From positions 23,531,996 to 23,591,995 of the forward strand of contig NC_087066.1 in NCBI RefSeq assembly GCF_963678635.1: 60,000 bases of DNA, in the 5' to 3' direction. A program made the position numbers and the translations under genes. Positions 9,473-21,345 of the stretch are shown here, piece after piece. The notes under the pieces are model-generated. The model was given only the letters and a program-made list of their open reading frames with translations, had not been told where the DNA came from and did not search any database. This DNA comes from Symsagittifera roscoffensis. Taxonomy: Eukaryota > Xenacoelomorpha > Acoela > Convolutidae. The number at the start of each line of letters is the position of its first letter. Within the stretch, counting starts at the first letter, position 1.

Positions 9473-11080
9473 CCGTTAGGGAAAACTGAGACAAGAGCAA
9501 GTTTCCATTACAATTTTCATTAACTGAAACCTGAGTAAAATCACTCAATTGATCAAATCATAAATGACTGACCCTAATGACTCTCATGGTGGCTTAATGA
9601 AGAATCAAACTCATAATGGCTGAAATCTTTAACATATTTGCGCAGAACCTAAGTTCTGATACTTTTTTCATTTAATTACAACTTATAAAGTGTTATAATC
9701 TGTTAATTTCAATGAGTGTATACTCGCTTTATATTGATTAATAAATAAAATGTATTTGTTCCCAAGTTAAATCCTTACAGTTTAACTCCACGTATTTTGA
9801 TTATTTTAAAATTAGCGTTAAAATTGATTTAAATTTAGTGAAATTGAATTGTACCGTATAACTGTTGCTAAATTTATTGCGAAGTAAATTATTGAATTAA
9901 AAGCGATTTGATGCACATTTAAATTACTATGATTTAGAGTTTTGACGTAGCAGTTTTCTTTTGAAATGCAGCTAAACGAAGTAGACTAAAGTTTCGCTTA
10001 AAATTTTACCCATTTTATTCATTTGAAATTCTTACCTCAGTGCTAATTCCAATCAATGCGTAAAATTTATGTAAAAACAGGTTATGTGACACCTCTAAAG
10101 TGATGTCATTGATAGCCATGAAATTATTGCCATATTAGAAAATGTATAATGTTAAAATCTCAAGCATGCAGTTGAATAACTTATTATTGACACAATGTAA
10201 ATAGTGTGTTCAGAATTGAGAAGCATGCGATAGTTAGTCTAATAAACAGTCAGAAAGAGAAATTGAATAAAACTAACCAAAAGCTAAATTGTTAGTGAGC
10301 TGAAGATTAGGGAGAGATTCATGCTGTCGGGGCCCAAGCGTCCGTGATAAGATACTGCAACAATAACATCTAGAAAGAACATGCAAATAGAGACCAACAA
10401 GCAGTATGTCATAAACATCATGCAAGACGCTTGAAATTCAAACTAGCAACTGCACAGAACTTACGAAGCGGAAACAAGGCCAACAATGTTTGCGCAGACA
10501 TCAGTTGAGTCGAAAACAAAAAAAATATTATGTATAAAAAACTTTAAAAAAGTCCCCTCTGCAGCTACACTGCTGAAATTAGTACCCAGTCAGTATTTCA
10601 AATTCAATGTTTTGGGAAATTGAGCATGTCAGCTGAATGGAATGGTAGGTGAGCAACTGAAAGTCTACCTTCCGATTTAAAAACGCTTGCTAATCGCCAG
10701 CATAATCAATCCCTTTAGCAGAAAAACTAAGAGTGGTGCCGGGCGTCAAGCCGACGGAAATTGAAACCAAATCAAAAAAATTAGGGACTTCAAGACGAAC
10801 AATTTGACAAAAAGTTATGAAGTATAATATGAAATCCGTTTCAAAGAATTTCAAAGATATTGGTTTTTTGATAAATTTTGAGCCTCTAATTGATGTTTAG
10901 GAATACTAAAAATAAAAACTATGGTGAAGATGTTTCTGATGTGCATAATTCCTGCATTTCAAAGTCCTGGCGATCTAACTATCTGATACCAATCATAAGT
11001 GGTGCATTGTTATTAAGAACGCTTATTATGAACTAAACTATCCTTAAGTTTTAACAATAAACATTTTGCTGATAAAAATT

Positions 11081-11168
11081 CAGCGTTTTGAATTTTAGAT
11101 TGTGGCATGAAATTCCTTCGGCTTCAGCGTTTTGAATTTTAGATTGTGGCATGAAATTCCTTCGGCTT
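11081..11168. repeat. Exact 44-bp tandem duplication
   Basis: Two adjacent 44-base copies, starting CAGCGTTTTG at 11081 and 11125, are identical by eye. Confidence 0.9.
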
Positions 11169-11277
11169 GAAAACTTGTCAGCTTGTTATCGTAGACCCAC
11201 CTAAATGGTAACATTAGCACTAAAGCTGATTTAAAAAAAGTTTTTTTTCCACATGAAGAGCTTCTGGTAGATTTAAT

Positions 11278-11332
11278 AATAATAATCATAATAAATTGTT
11301 TGCAAATTAGACAATTTATTATGATTATTATT
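11278..11332. repeat. Perfect 22-bp inverted repeat
   Basis: Arms 11278-11299 and 11311-11332 are perfect reverse complements around an 11-base loop. The stem is AT-only apart from two pairs, so low complexity may explain it. Confidence 0.8.
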
Positions 11333-12449
11333 TCGAATGGTTTAGCGAGACGAGCTTCTAAACAAGTTTTTGAATAGAACTCATCGAATGCGGCGGCCTC
11401 AAACTTCTGAATGAGTACCAATAATTGGCACTTTCAATAATTCGAACTTTTATTTCCGTGTCGTTCCAACCACTGAATGTTGGGGAACTCAATATATGGG
11501 CGTCTTTCAGTCATTTTCTTTTCTAACTTTTACACTAAAAATCAGGAAAAATTATCCACTCAAAAAAATGTCAGATTGAGCAGAGTAAATTTCAAAAAAA
11601 TTTCGAAGTTTTATTTTTATTTTTTTTTCAGCGAAAATTTTTTCATTTCATTTTATCTGAAAAGGCTTTTTCTTAAACTTCATTTCAGACATGTTCAAGA
11701 GACTGGTTTTTGAATTCTTCGTCGTGAGTCGCAATCTCAAGTGCTTCGTCGTCATAAGAGCAGTCTTGCTTTGAATATTTGCTTGCAATAAATGCTATTT
11801 ATAGTAACTTTAAATTGGTGGACAAAAATTTACTTGCATAAAATGAACACGAACGTTCAACTGCTTTTTCTGCACTGAGCTTATCATTTTTTATAATGCC
11901 TATTTATTTTGACGAAATATGAAAACTTGTGGCATCAATGGTACAAAATACTTAAACTTTTATGGTCCAAAAACGACTGAGCATATTTTCAGTGCTTTAT
12001 TGAAAAGATTTTAAAAAAGCTCGAATTAAACGTTATAGCTGTGTTCTGCTCTCTACTTTCAGTAAACGCACGAAAGGTCTGAATAAAAACTTCGTTCAAA
12101 ATTAGTTGGCCACCAGCTTTCATTAGCCAGCTGAAAAATCACCGAGCTTTTAATCTAATGGGCGTAAAATTACAATGATGACAAACAAGCACATTTTCGT
12201 TAGTTTTCAACTCTCGTTTTCAAAATACGCTGCACAAAATCGCACAATAATACAGTTTGAGTTTTCATAATAGCCGAAAAATTGAACATAAAAATACCAA
12301 ACATTATTTTCACGTAATATTATTTTGCAAATCGCTCGAATTGACAAAAAACATCACGATCGATTTTTTATCTCAAATTAAAATACTTAATTTAAAGAAA
12401 AAATTATATTTCTGCAACAACTGAAAGTGACAGAGCTTAACTAAAGATA

Positions 12450-13085
12450 ATGTCCCAAAACTCTTCACAGACCACGTATGCCAGTTGTGGCACGGAATAC
12501 GGCAATGGTTGCGAGGAATCGGGTGAAGATCTGGGCGAATCCTCGTTACAGGAAGTCTATGCCGGATCTGATAATAACCTTAACGGAAACGCGGTATACG
12601 GACGTAAGGACAAAAAAACTGAATATTGCGATACATATTACGGACAGATGGACGGAAACGACATTTACGGCGACAGTGGGGACAGTGACGCTACGATTTT
12701 GCGACTCCCTCATCCTATAAAGCCAAGACTATCACCTATTACCATCGATCCCTCCAAGAAAGGAAACGAACACGAATACTTAAACCCAAAACCTGCAAAA
12801 CCTGTCATCATTGACCCTTCCAGGAAAAACGGTAAATTTGCATTGAAACAGCCTGAAAACAACTTTGAAAAACCTGCAGATGTGATACGAAAAAACTCGC
12901 TGCCAATCAGTCCTCTGACTTATGTAGACCCAAGAAAATTGCTTCCTTCTCCTGGAACCACAGACACTAAAGATAAGCGGAAACATTCACATGCAAAGAA
13001 ACATTCAGTTGGACGCGATCCAGATCATGACTTGAAGAAGACCGGTTATTTCCAAGAATTGAGCCGAGATGAGGCGGGTCAGTAA
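12450..13085 (+). CDS. N-terminal exon of a tyrosine-motif adaptor (probable SH2 gene)
   Basis: ATG at 12450 opens a 211-codon frame. Tyr/Gly/Asp-rich motifs (EVYAGSDNN, AVYGRKD, YYGQMDGNDIYGDSG) fill the first third, resembling phospho-tyrosine docking sites. Ser/Pro/Lys-rich DP repeats follow (TIDPSKK, IIDPSRK, YVDPRK). The frame reaches a strong splice donor, CA|GTAAGC, after 13081, four bases before the in-frame stop, so I take 12450-13081 as an exon ending in phase 2. An SH2 ORF lies downstream on the same strand. This order (tyrosine motifs, basic/proline middle, C-terminal SH2) fits SLP-76/BLNK-type adaptors. Joining the two is inferred; intermediate exons are possible. Confidence 0.65.
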   Translation: MSQNSSQTTYASCGTEYGNGCEESGEDLGESSLQEVYAGSDNNLNGNAVYGRKDKKTEYCDTYYGQMDGNDIYGDSGDSDATILRLPHPIKPRLSPITIDPSKKGNEHEYLNPKPAKPVIIDPSRKNGKFALKQPENNFEKPADVIRKNSLPISPLTYVDPRKLLPSPGTTDTKDKRKHSHAKKHSVGRDPDHDLKKTGYFQELSRDEAGQ

Positions 13086-13116
13086 GCATGAGATATCAAA
13101 CAACGCTCAATTAATT

Positions 13117-14620
13117 GCAAAAGGAAACAAGGATGGCCGGTTATTTTGCAAATAGCACATAATATTCGACCATAGTCTTTAAAATACTCTGACGTAAAAC
13201 TATAATTAAGGCATATTCTACAGTCACAATTATATATGCAAAAGGCAAAAGAGTTTTTGCGTAAAATGAATAGAAAAACAAAAATAAAGAAAAAGTCAGT
13301 TTTTTTTCAAATCTTTTAGCAGACAATTTTTTGAAAATTTTGAAGTCTTTTTGATTAGCAAAATGGCAATGAAAAACTCCAAAAACTAATTTTATCTGCT
13401 TAAAACTTATTTTCCAGGGCTTAATTTAAGCATAAATAAGCTGTTGCAAGCCTTCTCGCTCGTTTTATTTGCTCGAAATAGGAATGAAAATCAAGAATTT
13501 AAACGCGTTTTTCTCGATACTGAAAAAACTTTTTCAAAGTTTTTCAATGTCGGTCGTAGCATGATATGTCATTCGTCACTTTCCGACAACTATTGGTGGT
13601 GCCTGAATATGTGTGTGAAAAAAAAGAAAACAAGGATAGCCGTTGCTGCGCAAGTAGCACAGAATTTTCCCACCACATTTTCAGAAAAAAAAAAACTTTT
13701 TTCTTCAAATTAATGGTTTTTTGTAGGTCGTGTGATAATACAACAAAACAAACGCGTAGAAATTTTGTGAATCGGGCATGAACAATTCTATTTTTTCCAA
13801 TTTCTGGCACTAAAAACTTGAAAACATTTGTGAAAGATACTTTTTTGCCAGAGAAGAGCAGAATCAAGCTTCCAAAAGTTTTCTTTTTAGTATGAAATCA
13901 TTTTTAGCCTAAACATCTTATAGAATTTATTAAAAACTTTGCTCGATTGCTTTACTTGCTCAAAAACACGAAAATAGACGAAAAATTGAAAGTTTGAAAG
14001 CGTCTTTCTCGACACTAGGAAAAAATTTTGGAAATTTTATAATGTCGTTCGTGACGACTAAAAGGCTTTAACATGATATATCACTCGACCCCGTCCGATG
14101 ATTATATGTGGTACCTGCTTTTGCTTGGAAAACAGAAAAAAAAAATTTAAATTAAAACCCACCCGAATACAAAGTTCCTCTCCATTTTCAATGGTCGGAA
14201 CAGAAAACAAGGATAGGCGGCTGCTGTGCGAGTAGCTTGGAATTTTCTGACCACATTTTCAGAAAAAAAAGTTTGTTCTTTTTTTCTTCAAGTTAATGTC
14301 TTCTTTGTGCATCGTGTGATGATAAAATTATATAAGTGCGTAGAAACTTAGTGAAGTAGGCATGAACGATTCCAATTGTCTTCAAAAAACAGAGGAAAAA
14401 AACGAAAAAAAATTGTATACTACATTTGTGTTTTTAAAACTTTTTTTGCCATCTTTATATATATATATCACTCGATTCTGTTAGACAATTATTTGTGGTT
14501 CTTGATTTTGTGTGAAAAACAAAAAAAAGAAAACCACACTCGAATACAAAGTTCCTCCCCATTTTCAATGGTCGGAACGAAAATGCTTAGTTCTACAGCA
14601 GGTGTTAATGATTTTTTTTT
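13117..14620. repeat. Cluster of diverged copies of a dispersed repeat (family R1)
   Basis: At least three diverged copies (about 13117-13800, 13930-14370, 14460-14600) share marker strings such as acaaggatagccg, ctcgctttacttgctc, tcaatgtcggtcg and atttgtggtacctg. The same family recurs near 26880-27345, 45850-46000 and 46388-46605. It has no ORF with recognised content. It lies between the two adaptor exons, so here it is probably intronic. Confidence 0.6.
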
Positions 14621-15470
14621 TCGTGGAGGGTGTGCTTGCTCAGATTAGCTATCAAGTTCCTTCGTGGAGCTCTGGTTGATTTAGAAAAAATGTAAATAGC
14701 TGAGAAAAACTACGCGTCTAACTCCAAAAATCATCGATTTTTTTTCAAATAGTATTCAAATCGTCGCAACAATAAGCAAAGTGATGGCTTATGCGTTTTT
14801 AAGATGAAAGTTAGTCTCTTTTCCACTTTCCCCTCACATTTGCTTTTCAGTTCTGAAAAACTAATTTTACGTAGTCATCGTTTAATGAAGCAAACTAGCT
14901 ATTGTGAACAAACTAACTATTGTGAACACATTTGTTCTTCATACCTTATTTCGTAAAATCACGCGTTCAGCCATAAAAACAGGTAAGACAACTGAGAAAA
15001 CTGAATATATGAAAAGTGGGGAGAGTGGTGGACAAGAGCTGAAATGTATTGTGGTCTTGAGGTCAAATTGCGGTATAACTTCATGAATGTTTTCGGCGAT
15101 ATAATTTAATGAAAAACTGCAGTCCTGAAAACCTCACGAAGATTCCACGTCTATCTAAAAAAAATTAAAGGATTGCGCTTAAATATATTTTCTCTTACTT
15201 TTATTCAATAATTTTTGGGCTCCTCCCACTCTACCCCTCACATTGCAAAGTTTTCAATTTCATAAAACTAAGCAGGCGATTGCAGCTACATTGGAGCTTT
15301 GAATCGACAGGCTACACCAATATTCATCAGATGAAAGATACTTCGAAACAGATTTATATTTATTTATTCTTGTCATAATTGTTCTATACATACTCCCCCT
15401 GAACTGCAAATTCAAAATTCCAATACAATTAAAGAATTTGATTGGCTAATGTAAACTCAATGCTTAAATT

Positions 15471-15896
15471 TTGAAATACATTAAGAAACTTTTGAACAAA
15501 CTTAAGCGGGTGAGGGCAAGTGACAAAAAACCGAGGTTTTTAAACCATTCAAAAGAATATCACAAAATCTACATTTCAGAAAAACAACTACGCGCCAATG
15601 GCAAAGAAGGTCAATTCATTGTGCGGCCCAGCAGTGAAAAAGATGGCCTCAATTTCGCGCTGAGTTTTTACTCAGACACAATCGGCAATAAGGTGAATCA
15701 CGTGAAGATCTCCTATTTGGCAGAAGAACACAAATGGATTCTGGGAACAGACAAATCTTGTATAGACAGATTCAGCAAAGTCACAGATTTGTGTGATATG
15801 TACATTCAGAACGGTATCAAAACTGAAGGCCACCCTGTGGCATTACAATTGTCCAAGCCTCTCAAGATTGCAAAGAGAAGAAATTCCCTGTTCTGA
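15471..15896 (+). CDS. SH2-domain exon, SLP-76/BLNK-like, gene C-terminus
   Basis: The frame encodes one SH2 domain: YHKIYISEKQL, the FLVR-type motif GQFIVRPSS with its phosphotyrosine-binding Arg, VNHVKISYL in the BD/BE region, and FSKVTDLCDMYIQNG in helix B. The closest resemblance I know is the C-terminal SH2 of SLP-76/BLNK adaptors, which bind phosphotyrosine in kinase signalling. The frame starts at TTG with no good ATG, so the true 5' boundary is a splice acceptor, probably among AGs at 15500-15540; several allow the phase-2 junction from the exon ending at 13081. Stop TGA is at 15894-15896, and AATAAA follows at 15955. Confidence 0.75.
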   Translation: MKYIKKLLNKLKRVRASDKKPRFLNHSKEYHKIYISEKQLRANGKEGQFIVRPSSEKDGLNFALSFYSDTIGNKVNHVKISYLAEEHKWILGTDKSCIDRFSKVTDLCDMYIQNGIKTEGHPVALQLSKPLKIAKRRNSLF

Positions 15897-15954
15897 GACT
15901 TTTTAACTTACAACTTGAAGTTAATTACCACTAGAATCAATTATATATTAACAT

Positions 15955-15960
15955 AATAAA
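15955..15960 (+). terminator. Polyadenylation signal after the SH2 exon
   Basis: AATAAA lies 59 bases after the stop codon, well placed for 3' end formation. Confidence 0.6.
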
Positions 15961-17639
15961 CAAAAATTTATAGCTTTTTTTCAGTTCAAACATTTTCACC
16001 AATAAAAATTATGAAATGAGGCAAGCACAAAAATTTAGCAACCAGATAAAGTGAAAATAATGATTGTAACAAAAAAGCAACTAAGCTGAACATTTTTCAC
16101 GCAATTACAGTCAACACACAACGCTTGAGGATGATCGAGCTTTGTATAATCTGTGTAACTCGGAACGTTGATGAAGCCTTTCAGTCAATACTCCGATCCC
16201 CAAAAGAGAATTCAAATATTCTCGTGCAGCTGAGCTTCGATCCACCTGCGTTGCTCAAAAACTTGCCGAAGTTCCAAGCAAAGATATGACGATTTAACAA
16301 AATTGCTTTATATTGTCAACTGCAACAAGTAATACAATAAAGGAAAAATAAAAAATAAGTTGTTGCTGAGCACATAGCAGTTTCTGAGCACAGCTATCAT
16401 AGCAAAAACCTTGGGAAAAAAAAACTTTTTTTTTTTGCTTATTTTTGAAAAAATTTTGAAATTCTTCAAAAAAAAGAAAGAAATTTTAATAAACTGTAAG
16501 ATAGCGTCAGCTCTACTTTACAACAAATGTGTCATGAAAAGACTAAAAGACAAAAAAAAACTTTTTCCTCGGTTATTTTCAAAAACTATTCAAAACCAGA
16601 CCGAATTAATCTCATTGCAGAGGTGTAGTGGAATATTTAATATCTGAGAGTTCACAAAAAACTATCAATAAAAAAAACCGATTTTTCGGAGTTGGTTTTT
16701 TTTCAGAAAATTGAAATTTATCAAAACCTTGAAGAAAGCCATCTTTAAAACATTGGATCTCCTATTTAACATGACGGATGGCCTGCAAATTGTATAGAAA
16801 CATTTTTTTGTTTCGACCCTTGAAATACTTTTAATAAGCATTTGAATACTTTTGAAAACTTTAAACAGTTATCGAGAAAACTTTTGTTTAAAAGTTTAGT
16901 ATATTTTATTGTTTTTAATTAAATCCTCAACTTAATTAACTGTTGTTGATTGAGAAATCATTATCTTTCGTCGCGGTTGTCTGGATTTGTTTATTGCATC
17001 TCGTACTTTTATTTTGTAAACAACACAATTGTACAAAAATTCAGTAAGAGAAATACAAAAAGTTAAGTTTCGAACTTGTGCGAACTTTCGAAAGCTACAA
17101 TAATATCAAGGGCCAAAATTATCAGAAACATTCACACACTTAATATACAACACAATTCAGAATTCAAGACCATTTTTTAAAAAAGTTTTCACAGAAAAAA
17201 AAACAATTAGAACCAACCAATGGTCACAGTTCACAGTTAGCCATTAGTTTTTTTAAGAAGCTACTTTTGCTAATAAAAAACACAATTAACAAGACAAAAC
17301 ACGACCCTCAAAAACCCATACGAATCCAACATGAATCTCATAAAACCTAAAACACGATTCTTGATTTGATAATAGTCGCAAGTAGTTAAATTGAGCGTGT
17401 ACAGTCCTTGAAGACCTTTTTGCTTAAAAAAAACCAACACGGCATTAATAAGTGTCTACGCTCGTTCAATAACTCCTAACTATTACGAAGTGACTTGTTC
17501 TTATCAATTTGCCTAACCAGCAGTTTGCATCTAAACTGCTGACTTTTTTGAAACTTTACTTTGAGGCGAAACTACACTTAGCCAACGCAAGCGGATAAAT
17601 GGCATTAATAAAGGAAAGAAAGGTAAAATTTATTTTAAA
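15961..17639. other. AT-rich non-coding stretch
   Basis: I see no gene. It holds A/T-rich low-complexity segments, including long A and T runs at 16415-16700. Confidence 0.4.
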
Positions 17640-17644
17640 AAGTT

Positions 17645-17720
17645 TGCTATGAGCCGGAATCGAGCTCACGACTTGGAGTTTAAAAGTCTAAGGTTCAGCA
17701 TCTGCGCCATAAGCACTTAA
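17645..17720 (-). pseudogene. Degenerate tRNA-Lys(TTT)-like sequence
   Basis: On the minus strand an A-box-like TGGCGCAGATGCTG, an anticodon-loop-like CTTTTAA and a B-box-like GCTCGATTCCG occur at tRNA spacing. The anticodon stem has several mismatches and the acceptor ends do not pair. It is a tRNA pseudogene or the head of a tRNA-derived SINE, not a working tRNA gene. Confidence 0.5.
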
Positions 17721-20376
17721 AATAGCTAAACAATAGGTGCCCAGCTATGGAAGAACATTTTTGATATAATTTTTGAAAAATGTACTGAAGGGAAAGGTAA
17801 GCGTAAACTGAAAGGTAAGCGTAAAGTGTGTAGCTGTTTTCGAAAATACGGAGAACTAACTTTTGCAGAGGAGATTACAACTACGAGTAATACATTTCTT
17901 TTTTTTATTGAATTGAATTATGCGGGAGATATCCTTACAACTTGTTCTTTCGATTGAACCTTAATCTCAAATTTGGCATCTTAACTTCGGTAACAGCAAA
18001 GAATTTCCTAAGAAACGAAATTTTGCTGAGTCAAATGTTCTACAAATTTTATGGCGTAGCCGCAATGAAGAAAAATTTTTTAGCGCACGTTCTTTCGATA
18101 GAGTCTTTAGTATTAGATTTGTCATTGTAGTTTTTAGAAAAAGTAGAAAAAATCCAAAAAACGGTCAACATTTTGAAACAAAAAGAGATTAACGGAATAT
18201 CCAGGCAAACAAAGGAGTAGCCCAATTCTCAAATGACACCATTTGTTTTTTAAAATCGGTAAAATAGTTAAAGCAAACACGACTTTGCAAACGCGAGCGA
18301 ACACTCAGGAGCTTTGAAATGCACTAAAACTCAGGTTAATCAGTGAAAAATTAAAAGCAATAAGCTAAAAGCAACCACGCTAACTTTGCACGCAATAATT
18401 TAGTATGTATTATACCAAATAAAACATAAATTATGTATCCAAAATTCCCACGAACGAAGCAATTCAATTTTGAAAACATCTGAAAAGGGATTTTAGTTAT
18501 TGTACTGTTGTACCAAACAAGTAGCTTCTTTCGGTTCAATTGATGAATTAAAAATGCATCAACTGTGTTAACTTAATAATATTCAAAAGTCAAAACTCGA
18601 AAAGCCAATGCAGCCACCTGCCCAAAAAAACCTTTCAACTGCGACTTGGGTTGAAAAAAAAAGTTGCGGCGTACTATCACACTACGCTCCGCTGTGTAAT
18701 CATTTAAATATGAAATATGATCATATTTTGAGTACCTCCAATTAGATGTCAAAAAGAAAACATGAAATGAGAATTAAAAAAGGCACAATACAATTAAAAA
18801 CTTATTCGCACCTAGTCAAATTTTGGGAAACCGTCAAATCTTTACATAAAATTACAGCAAATTGGAAAAAATTTTAAAAACTAAAAATAATTTCTAATCG
18901 AATTAAAAATCAGCTGACTAAAACAATACTCTAACCAAAACACACTATTTAGAAAAAAAAGATCGACTAATAAGCTCTTGAAAATAAACGAATACAAAAT
19001 CACTATCCGAACAAAAATCAATATTTATGCTACTTTTCATTTAAAAAATGTTCGATTGTTACTGATGTTATTAAGAAGCTCGAGTACGATACATCAATCG
19101 ACCTTATCTCACGTTATTACGCAAACTTATTTTGATTGTAAAACACTCGAATACTGAACCATTTTCGAAACAACAAAAAATATATGAAAAATCTGAACCT
19201 AAGCGATTAAGAAAAATCAAAAGTCATTTAAGTGTCATGAGTGCTCCCTTTTCTTACAAAAGACGATAACTGCACTGAAGCAAAATAGTCGCAAACCGCA
19301 TCAATCACTTTGAACTAAAATTAGAAAAGCTTCTTAAATTTTTCAGTTAAAAAACAAATTGAAGAAACTGAGTCACTCTTTTTCAAATATTTAAGAATTT
19401 AAATGAACAAAAAGCCGTCGCTTGAAGCTCTGAGATGTTCAAGCTTTGTACCAGGTTTTTGTTTGAGAACTGGAACTTTTTCCATATGCTAGAAGAAAAA
19501 AAATTTGCAACTACTCATCATGAAGCTTAAAAAATATGATCATGAAGCTAAAAAAAAAACTGTACAATAAGCAGTTATGCCAACAAAAACAGTCTGAAGA
19601 ACTCTCTATTGCTTCAAAACTGTCGCTTAGGTTCAGGCGACGACAGCGATTAAGTTTGCCCTTTCAACGCTTTTGAACTTCCATACTAAACATTTATCAA
19701 TTTTTTATTGGGAAAAAAAAACTGATTTTTTTTTCAACTACTTTTTTTTCAACACAGAGGCAAAATTGCGCTTTACAACACTTGCATTACAAAACAAAAA
19801 AGCAGCTAAGTCACAAAAAAATCAAAAATGTCAAGATAAACGGTATCTATTAAAATTAATACGGCTAATTTCGAAACAAACATGCCAAGACAATAGAGTG
19901 AGGAATTATCATCGGAAGAAAACTTACCAAGTGGAAACAAAGCCAAAAATATCCTGGCAGAAACACTAAAGCCAACAAAATCAACAAGACCCAAGCCTTA
20001 TAAAAAGTTAAGCCTTTTCACCCTCAAAACACATATACGCCCTATTAAAAAGCTGTAAAAAAAGAAAAGAACAAAGCCTAAAAAAATCATTGAAAAATCA
20101 ATACAAAATAAAATATAAGACCCCTTCAAAAAACCAAAAAAAAGCAAGAAAAAATTATACGCAATATGAGGACATCAAGCTGATGTAATCTAATCCGAAA
20201 CCTATCAAGCCGAAAAAAAAAGAAAAACAAATTTAGTCATGAAAAATTTGAACTGTAATTCTGTTTACGATTTTAGCAATTTTCGCAATCCAGAATTGAG
20301 TATAAAAAATGTTTTTCAATTGAAACGACTCAACGTTAGTTCGCTAAGCCAATAAAATTGTTTGAAGCTTTCCGAG
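17721..20376. other. AT-rich non-coding stretch
   Basis: No credible gene. ORFs here are short and low-complexity. Confidence 0.4.
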
Positions 20377-20458
20377 AAAAAAAGACAAATATGCGCAGCC
20401 AGGGTAAGAAAAGTTACAAACAGCAGAATACCCTGACTGCGCATATTTTTCTTTTTTT
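20377..20458. repeat. 30-bp hairpin with 22-base loop
   Basis: Arms 20377-20406 and 20429-20458 pair at 28 of 30 positions around a 22-base loop. The inner part of the stem includes ATATGCGCAG and CAGGGTA, so it is not just low-complexity A/T. It could be a small foldback element or a miRNA-type hairpin. Confidence 0.75.
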
Positions 20459-20599
20459 AAGAATCAAAACAAAACGAACAACTAAAATGTATATAGCGCG
20501 GAGCAAAAATAAGCAATTCTACAATGTGGCAATTAAGCCGACAAAAACATCAACAGAAAAAATTAGCCGACTTTTTTTAATTGAAAAAAAAATCCCGTT

Positions 20600-20850
20600 T
20601 AAAAAAAACAGGTCCTGCCAAATTTGAACCAAAGATTTTTGTCGTCCCAGGCGTATTCGTAACCGCCAGATCAAGTTTGCCAGACACGCAAAAAAATTCA
20701 AATCGTCTTGAATTATACCTACACTTACTATTTCGAATTTTGATCGTTCCGTGAACAAAGTTATTTACGGGAAAAAAGTCTAGTAACCGATTGCAATTCC
20801 CTTGCTTATCGCAAGCGTGAATATTCGGAAAAAGGTCGAAATCTAACAAA
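20600..20850. repeat. Dispersed repeat family R2, tRNA-like B box
   Basis: A segment starting after an A run with CAGGTCCTGCC and ending near AAGTCTAGTAACCG recurs diverged at about 43590-43780. Read on the minus strand, GGTTCAAATTT resembles a pol III B box, suggesting a tRNA-derived SINE. Confidence 0.4.
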
Positions 20851-20885
20851 CGCCCTATTCTCTCAAATAGCCTTAGCTTACAGAC

Positions 20886-21215
20886 TCAAAAACAAATTTT
20901 CAACAAAAAACAAAGCTTAGGACAAAAAAAAATCTTATTCAAACTTGCATTAGAAATAGCCTTAAAACATTTTGCAATTCCCTGGAAAAGAAACTCTGTT
21001 TCAGGTACAGCTTTCAAAAAAAGATGAAAGGAACAATTCCAAGCTGAAAAATACATCGATTGCCAATAAATCATTTTTTTAAATATAGGTTACAATTCGA
21101 AATTTATAACCTATACTTACCGTTTATATGTTTCGAAACTAGTCGGTATGTCATCTGTACATTCGAACCTATGATATACTTGCAAAGAAAGTAACCTGTA
21201 CTTTCGAACCTATGT
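20886..21215. other. Non-coding stretch with short repeated motifs
   Basis: No gene. The motif tcgaacctatg recurs at short spacing near 21150-21220. Confidence 0.4.
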
Positions 21216-21345
21216 TTCACCGCTTGCAAAGCTTCTCAGTTTTTTTTTCGTTTAATTGTTTACACTTTGTGTAAGCTTGGTTACAAGTTGTGTAATTTCA
21301 CCGCTTGCAAAGATTTCGAGTTTTTTTTTTCGTTAAATTGTTAAC
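21216..21345. repeat. Two diverged direct repeats, about 80 bp apart
   Basis: tcaccgcttgcaaag followed by a T run and CGTT occurs near 21216 and again near 21297, suggesting an imperfect tandem duplication. Confidence 0.6.

Larger units (their letters stand above)
9473..12449. other. Probable 3' end of the retroelement, then AT-rich non-coding DNA
   Basis: No gene recognised. The 3' LTR of the first element should begin here, but with a single copy in the window I could not fix its ends. AATAAA occurs at 9740-9745, 10241-10246 and 10266-10271. A short motif near 10684-10760 (gcttgctaatcg, agcataa) recurs near 43338, a dispersed repeat. ORFs at 11095-11713 are low-complexity and not credible. 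Confidence 0.4.

Noticed and set aside
9473-10330. 3' LTR of the first element
   Set aside because: Poly(A) signals are present, but without a second copy in the window neither end nor a target duplication can be shown.
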